Below are positions 5,883 through 10,451 of a stretch of 10,451 nt of DNA, in pieces. A program made the position numbers and the translations under genes. The stretch is from assembly GCA_023228025.1 (NCBI GenBank), contig JALOCD010000131.1:1-10451 (forward strand), given 5' to 3'. Each line of letters begins with the position of its first letter. Positions within the stretch are counted from its first letter, which is position 1. Under the pieces are notes generated by a model. The model saw only the letters and a program-made list of their open reading frames with translations. It did no database searches and had not been told where the DNA came from. This stretch comes from Prolixibacteraceae bacterium (GTDB taxonomy: Bacteria; Bacteroidota; Bacteroidia; Bacteroidales; Prolixibacteraceae).

Positions 5883-7673
5883 TCAAAACCGAACATACCC
5901 TTTTAAGGTTCCGCATTTATGATTTTCACCTGATCCATAAGGCCGAATGGTGTATTCTCCGACTTTGGCTGGTACAATAAATACCTCGGCGTAATGCACC
6001 ACAAAAGGTTCGAATGCATTTGCCGGGCTTTCAACGACCACCTCATCCCCTTCAACCAGGCAAATCACTTGCACCCCTCCGTTGGTATGGTGTTCAACCT
6101 TTTGGGTAAACCAATGACGACGTGTTTCGATAAATTCCCTTTCGTGCAAACCGGTACGTTCTTCTGTCCACCCATCCCCATCGGCAATTTTTTCAATTCT
6201 ATTGACCAGATTATCGCGTGTCCATTGGGTGGTACGCTCCCATTGAATATTCCGTTTACCATGCTCAATATTGATAGGCCTGGGTTTGCCATCCAATCCC
6301 AAACGGCCCCAATCCCATAATTTAAACGTAAAAATAAAGGGCGTTGCACTTACTTCGAGTACCATACTACCCTTTCCTGAACAATGGATTGTTCCTGCCG
6401 GGATCAATACATGATCATGTTTTTTCATCGGCCAGGTCTGCACATGTTTTTCAGCTTCGAAGAGCTTATTCCCAGCCTGAGCCTCTTCCAGTTCTGCAAG
6501 CATCTTCTCGGGCTCGACTCCTTCGCGCAGACCCAGGTAAACAATGGCATCCTCTTCGGTATCCATCATGTAGTAGCTCTCGTCCTGGGTGTAATGCAGT
6601 CCGAATTTCTCCTGAATGTATTCGGTGAGCGGATGTACCTGCAGGCTCAAATGGCCTCCTTCCATGGTATCCAAAAAATCAAAACGGATCGGAAATTCAT
6701 CCCCGAAACGACCGTGAACCGGATCACCCATCAACTCGCGCGGATGACGAAACACCAGATCGATGGATGGTATTTCAATCACATCTTCGCCGAACTTAAG
6801 CAATAGACTGTTTTCTTCGGGGACACAGTTGAAACACCATGCATAATTGGGAGCCGAGGGATCAAGGTTGCATACCTCCTTCATCCACTGCCCTCCCCAT
6901 GGCCCCGGGTCAAAAAAAGGAACCAAACTAAACGGACGATTGGTGGCAATTTTTAGCCCTGCCATGATGGCGCTGCCCTCAACCATTTTAGGTTGACCAA
7001 TTTTGTTGGTATCGAGGAGAAAGTCCCATCTGTCAAACAAGGTCTTTTTCAACCTGTCACAAACGCGCCAGTCGACAAAAAATCCTTGTTTGTAAAGGAG
7101 CATCCAGTCGGCTGTTTCCCTGTTGTTTACGCCAAGGTTATCGACAAGATGCTTCCGCATACGTAGTTGGATCTCCCAGCGGGCCATATCTGCATAAACC
7201 AACAAATCTGGTTCAGAACAAAGCAATGAAGCGCCACAGCCATATACCAGGAAAATTCCTTCCTCCGCTGATTCCAATTCTCCCCTTACTTCATGCACCT
7301 TTTGCTGATCAAAAAAAGCATCCATTGTCAGGCGCGTGAGGAAACCAAAAATCCGATCATTGGTCACATCTTGGAAAACCAGTTTTTTAATTTCAGTTTC
7401 CGGTAGCATACAATCGGAAGCCCTGATAAATTTTTGTGTTTTGATCCCGGTCTCAAGGCCTGCAATCAATTCTTCATGAATGACGCCCTGATAGGTTTCA
7501 ACCACGACTAACTTCTTCCTCCCCGGCAGCGCCGAAATCTCTTTATTTAACCTGTCGCAAATGGCCTCCCAGCCTTTTTCTACTTCGAACAGGCTGTTTT
7601 TCACCTCAACAACCGGAAGATTGTTGAACTTCGAAGCTTGGGCTAAATATCTTTTCCTTGTTGAACTTTTCAT
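5883..7673 (-). CDS. Class I mannose-6-phosphate isomerase-like protein with N-terminal kinase-like domain
   Basis: The 596-residue cytoplasmic protein is about 280 residues longer than a bacterial ManA. The C-terminal part (about 245-596) is a type I phosphomannose isomerase. It has WGGQWMKEV (259-267) and GGHLSLQVHPLTEYIQ with ligands Q345 and H347. It also has TQDESYYMMD with E365, and VLIPAGTIHCSGKGSMVLE with H430, matching the zinc ligands of ManA. The reaction would be mannose-6-P to fructose-6-P or a related aldose-ketose isomerisation. The N-terminal ~240 residues resemble a uridine-kinase-like P-loop fold (KLVVVETYQGVIHEEL at 54-69; GIFLVYGCGASLL at 139-151; DLLVYADMARWEIQLRMRK at 156-174). 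However, the strand-turn region where the Walker A glycines and GKT should be has none, so phosphotransfer is doubtful. ATG 7673 is the first in-frame start after a TAA. It follows the GH2 gene by 52 bp. Confidence 0.85.
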   Translation of the reverse strand: MKSSTRKRYLAQASKFNNLPVVEVKNSLFEVEKGWEAICDRLNKEISALPGRKKLVVVETYQGVIHEELIAGLETGIKTQKFIRASDCMLPETEIKKLVFQDVTNDRIFGFLTRLTMDAFFDQQKVHEVRGELESAEEGIFLVYGCGASLLCSEPDLLVYADMARWEIQLRMRKHLVDNLGVNNRETADWMLLYKQGFFVDWRVCDRLKKTLFDRWDFLLDTNKIGQPKMVEGSAIMAGLKIATNRPFSLVPFFDPGPWGGQWMKEVCNLDPSAPNYAWCFNCVPEENSLLLKFGEDVIEIPSIDLVFRHPRELMGDPVHGRFGDEFPIRFDFLDTMEGGHLSLQVHPLTEYIQEKFGLHYTQDESYYMMDTEEDAIVYLGLREGVEPEKMLAELEEAQAGNKLFEAEKHVQTWPMKKHDHVLIPAGTIHCSGKGSMVLEVSATPFIFTFKLWDWGRLGLDGKPRPINIEHGKRNIQWERTTQWTRDNLVNRIEKIADGDGWTEERTGLHEREFIETRRHWFTQKVEHHTNGGVQVICLVEGDEVVVESPANAFEPFVVHYAEVFIVPAKVGEYTIRPYGSGENHKCGTLKGYVRF

Positions 7674-7704
7674 AGAATAACAAACATATTAAACTGTACC
7701 TCCT
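7670..7704 (-). promoter_or_regulatory. Perfect AGGAGG and 5-codon mini-ORF overlapping the PMI-like start
   Basis: On the - strand a perfect Shine-Dalgarno core AGGAGG (7704-7699) lies 25 nt before the PMI-like ATG, too far to serve it directly. Eleven nt after it is an ATG (7687-7685) opening a five-codon frame, M-F-V-I-L. Its TGA overlaps the gene's start codon as ATGA (7673-7670). This could be translational coupling by termination and restart. Chance is a real alternative, since Bacteroidota seldom depend on this signal. Confidence 0.3.
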
Positions 7705-7725
7705 TATTATTTTATACCGAACCGA

Positions 7726-10305
7726 TCAATGAAAAACTGCCAATTCGTAAATTGATGGTCCTTCCTCATTTTCATGCCCCGGAAATGCAATACGGACCCA
7801 TCGTGTTTGAATTGCTGCAAAGCGCACGGTTTCAGTTCGCAGGTAACTCATACCTTGATCTGAAGCATAAATATCCTTCCAACTCTGACCATCTTCTGAG
7901 ACCTGAATAGAATATGGCGTTGCCAAAGAACTCCAATCACACGCTATTTCGATATGGGAGATCGTTTCCATTTTACCAAGATCCACTGCCAGCCATTTTT
8001 GTTTTCCCATGGCTGATGCCCAGCAGGAACTTCTGTCACCATCGACAGCGAATTCGGCCCGACAGGAGGTGCTCCCTCTAACTAAATCGGACGATGCCTT
8101 TACCGGTTTCCCTAAAGCCAGATTGCGACGGGCTTCCCGTTGAGCTGAAGTTAGTACGGCGAAGTCCCGTAGACTGTGAACGTTGCCGGTGGGTGTATTT
8201 ATGAGTATGGCTTCAGCCTGATACTTTGATGCCTTATCGGGAATAGTAGCCGGAAAGAAAAGCTTGGTTGTTCCGTGTCCGGTTACCTCTGTTTGTACCG
8301 TTTTTTCAGAAATGATTTTCCCATCTTGCGACAACCTGAATAATATATCGCCCTTCCATGGATTTCCCAGGTCATTAAAGATGATAACTGGGAATTCCAG
8401 GGTTTTACCTGCGGGAAATTCATCTGCCCAGACATCCAGCATCAAACCAACCGGGGCAAAAGCATCACGGACATAGGTATAAAACTCAGGATTCCAGGTA
8501 AGTTTTTCAATGTCGGACCAATCGTCGCTTGTTTGTCCGTCGGGACGGGAGTAACCTAGTCCACAGAAATACATAACAGCCGCAGCCTGCCTGTGGGCAC
8601 GAAAAAATTCAGTGATAGCAGCCGTATTGCGGGCATAAAGCTGCATACGTTCTGCTTTGGTTGCCAAAGGATCCATCAAATAATCGTACAACGGTTTTGA
8701 TAGTGTGGTTGGAGTACCGTCCCGGTTAATCCATAATCCTCCGTATTCGTTGATAATAAGCGGGTTTTTTCGAAACAATTTTTCTTTTTCATAAGGCTGG
8801 GCAATCAGCAGCCCGGCTTTCGTACCGAGATCCTTCGCCAGATCAGCCATTCTAAAAGGCTGATTGGGCCCGAAAATAAAATGATATGGATGACATTCAT
8901 CAGGATCACTTTCATTTACAGGCTCTCCCCATCCATTATCCCATGGACGGTTGGAGAAATCGAGTCCCCGAACCTCCCGGATCGCTTTCCCGGTTTCGGG
9001 CGAATAGGTTTCATTGCAGGCATCCCAAATGACTACACATGGATGATTCCAGCGTTCTTTCATCCATTCACGAAATTCTACCGCCAAAACCTCTGCTTTC
9101 AGACTTGCAGGAATTTTGGTAGATCCATGCCAAACCGGGTATTCATCCTGGATAAGAAGTCCCTCTTCATCGGCGATCCTGTACCAAAGTTCAGGGGCAA
9201 AACCAATGCAGTAGCGCAATGAATTCCAATGCATATCGCGAAATTTTTTATGCAAACGCCGTACCCAATCTTCACTCCAGGGTTTGTTTCCACGTAATGA
9301 ATCCTCTAAAAAGCGAAGCATAGTAACGTTACTGCCACGCATAAAATAGGGCTTTCCGTTTAGAATGGCACGACCCGTAGCCGGATCGAGCCGGAAAGAG
9401 CGCATTCCAAATCGTGTGTTGAAGTTATCTGCTTCGCTACGAACCTCCAGTTCATAAAGAAACGGATCTTCCGGTGACCAGAGACGACATCCTTTTAGTG
9501 GAATGGTTATGCTACCCGTCTGCTCCGATCCTGATGCAATGGCAGGAACCAGACAGTCTGCCACGCCTGCCACCTTCTTTGAGACGGCCTCCCTGATGGT
9601 TATATGCAACTTCGTCCCGACGGGATTTGGCGAACATTTTATCCAGGTGTGGACCGTAACGGAATGATTAACAATGTCGGGTACTGCCTGGACATTTGTA
9701 ATATGCGGCGAACCAGCCATAACCAATTCGACATGGTCGTAAATTCCGGGAATATACCTGCTCTTTTCACCATCCTGACCCGACTCTACAAGGCTGGACA
9801 CAGCATCACGATCTGCTCCGATTCGGACGATCAATTCATTTTCACCAATTTTCAGCGCATTTCTGACGTCAAACCATCCCGGTGTAAAACATGGGATATG
9901 GTCGCCAATCAGCAATCCATTCAGATATACCCGCGTACCATACATTGCTTTTCCAATCTTAAGTTCCCCAAATTCCGGGATCGGACCGGAAATCTTGAAT
10001 GTACGGCGATACCAAAAGGCATCCCTGCGCGGATCTTTTTGCAAAAAAGCCCCGCGATCCGCGACTTTTGGTCCCGGCTCCGTGAATGCCGGTTTAGCCA
10101 TATCCAACAAACCTGGCACAATAATGGTACGATCAAATTTAGCCGGGATATTAAACATTCCGCCTTCTGCAATTTGCCAGGTACCATCAAGCGAGATTAT
10201 TTTTCGGGTACCTTCAGCATGTAGTTTATCCTTTTTAGCATAAACGCCGCCAGTAACCATCAGCATCAATACGAAAACGATAAACTTTTGAATACTTGTG
10301 TTCAT
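7726..10305 (-). CDS. Exported GH2 glycosidase with C-terminal F5/8C (CBM32-like) domain
   Basis: The 859-residue protein has a Sec signal peptide (FIVFVLMLMVTGGVYA, cleavage near residue 23). The GH2 sugar-binding domain covers about 36-195 (ISLDGTWQIAEGG; FWYRRTFKI; RVYLNGLLIGDH). An immunoglobulin-like domain covers about 200-305. The catalytic barrel runs from about 306 (GRAILNGKPYFMRGSN) to about 615. The acid/base is E432 in VVIWDACNETY and the nucleophile is E520 in PLIINEYGG, both as in the family. A further beta-domain (about 620-720) is followed by an F5/8 type C module at about 728-859 (NLALGKPVKASS; FAVDGDRSSCWAS; WLAVDLGKMETISHIEI; YSIQVSEDGQSWKDIY). Likely a retaining exo-beta-glycosidase (galactosidase, glucuronidase or mannosidase class); the substrate cannot be assigned. 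It starts 13 bp after the kinase-like gene, so they share an operon. Confidence 0.92.
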   Translation of the reverse strand: MNTSIQKFIVFVLMLMVTGGVYAKKDKLHAEGTRKIISLDGTWQIAEGGMFNIPAKFDRTIIVPGLLDMAKPAFTEPGPKVADRGAFLQKDPRRDAFWYRRTFKISGPIPEFGELKIGKAMYGTRVYLNGLLIGDHIPCFTPGWFDVRNALKIGENELIVRIGADRDAVSSLVESGQDGEKSRYIPGIYDHVELVMAGSPHITNVQAVPDIVNHSVTVHTWIKCSPNPVGTKLHITIREAVSKKVAGVADCLVPAIASGSEQTGSITIPLKGCRLWSPEDPFLYELEVRSEADNFNTRFGMRSFRLDPATGRAILNGKPYFMRGSNVTMLRFLEDSLRGNKPWSEDWVRRLHKKFRDMHWNSLRYCIGFAPELWYRIADEEGLLIQDEYPVWHGSTKIPASLKAEVLAVEFREWMKERWNHPCVVIWDACNETYSPETGKAIREVRGLDFSNRPWDNGWGEPVNESDPDECHPYHFIFGPNQPFRMADLAKDLGTKAGLLIAQPYEKEKLFRKNPLIINEYGGLWINRDGTPTTLSKPLYDYLMDPLATKAERMQLYARNTAAITEFFRAHRQAAAVMYFCGLGYSRPDGQTSDDWSDIEKLTWNPEFYTYVRDAFAPVGLMLDVWADEFPAGKTLEFPVIIFNDLGNPWKGDILFRLSQDGKIISEKTVQTEVTGHGTTKLFFPATIPDKASKYQAEAILINTPTGNVHSLRDFAVLTSAQREARRNLALGKPVKASSDLVRGSTSCRAEFAVDGDRSSCWASAMGKQKWLAVDLGKMETISHIEIACDWSSLATPYSIQVSEDGQSWKDIYASDQGMSYLRTETVRFAAIQTRWVRIAFPGHENEEGPSIYELAVFH

Positions 10306-10318
10306 CTTTAAAATTATT

Positions 10319-10450
10319 TTAACAGTTTAATACAGATGTTCGAACCAGGTAATCCGCTCCATACAAGGCAGCAGAATCGGGAAATCTTGCCTTTACCAGC
10401 TTTACCTTTCCCCAAGGTGTCCAGGCCCGCTCGTTCACCTTTTCCTGAAG
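10319..10450 (-). CDS. C-terminal fragment, probable ROK-family sugar kinase
   Basis: Forty-three codons and a TAA stop are visible; the gene continues beyond the window. The residues include RAWTPWGKVKLVKARF followed by PDSAALYGADYLV, which resembles the conserved end of ROK proteins (a hydrophobic strand, a short charged turn, then a pattern close to AGLIGAA). ROK proteins are cytoplasmic sugar kinases or sugar-responsive repressors. Coupling to GH2 (13 bp downstream) and the two hexose-phosphate isomerases favours a kinase that phosphorylates the released sugar. Family assignment from 43 residues is tentative. Confidence 0.45.
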   Translation of the reverse strand, partial: LQEKVNERAWTPWGKVKLVKARFPDSAALYGADYLVRTSVLNC

Positions 10451-10451
10451 C

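Noticed and set aside
6384..6806. 140-codon + strand ORF opposite the PMI-like gene
   Set aside because: It lies fully inside the conserved zinc-ligand region of the PMI domain on the other strand; no independent coding signal is seen.
9604..10224. 206-codon + strand ORF opposite the GH2 gene
   Set aside because: It is antisense to a clearly coding GH2 sugar-binding domain with intact motifs, and its translation shows no recognisable domain or low-complexity signal peptide.

Overview
The window looks like a carbohydrate-catabolism locus from a member of the Bacteroidota. This is inferred from A-rich translation starts with little Shine-Dalgarno signal, exported glycoside hydrolases next to sugar-phosphate isomerases, a 596-residue class I phosphomannose isomerase-like protein with an extra N-terminal domain, and an IS200-like transposase of a type common in that phylum. 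Genus and species cannot be told from the sequence.

Layout. On the + strand, the 3' part of a glycosidase-like gene (3-737) is followed after 5 bp by a complete GH31 alpha-glycosidase (743-3109). All other genes lie on the - strand and converge on this pair. In their own reading order these are: the last 43 codons of a probable ROK-family sugar kinase (10319-10450), an exported GH2 glycosidase with a C-terminal F5/8C (CBM32-like) domain (7726-10305), a cytoplasmic phosphomannose isomerase-like fusion (5883-7673), a 0.3-kb array of paired hairpin repeats with a Y1/RAYT-type transposase (5105-5876), a cupin-type glucose-6-phosphate isomerase (4280-5059), an exported SMP-30-like beta-propeller (3306-4178) and a small frameshifted ORF (3137-3263).

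How the genes may work together (inference). The secreted glycosidases (GH31, GH2-CBM32 and the truncated one) would release sugars from a glycan. A ROK kinase would phosphorylate the sugar, and the two metal-dependent cupin isomerases would bring hexose phosphates to fructose-6-phosphate. The propeller could act on, or bind, a sugar lactone or related ligand in the periplasm. No SusC/SusD pair or regulator is visible here, so the substrate stays open.

The most interesting part is non-coding. Between the PMI-like gene and the transposase lie three copies of a module of about 62-65 bp in alternating orientation. Each has an invariant hairpin A (GCAGC-TCC-GCTGC), a spacer of 22-24 nt with conserved length but not sequence, an invariant CTACAAAGAT box, and a hairpin B with a TAC loop. 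The stem of B has changed at three base pairs in compensatory fashion. This is the layout of a REP/BIME element with its own RAYT transposase, here lodged within a sugar-catabolism gene run.
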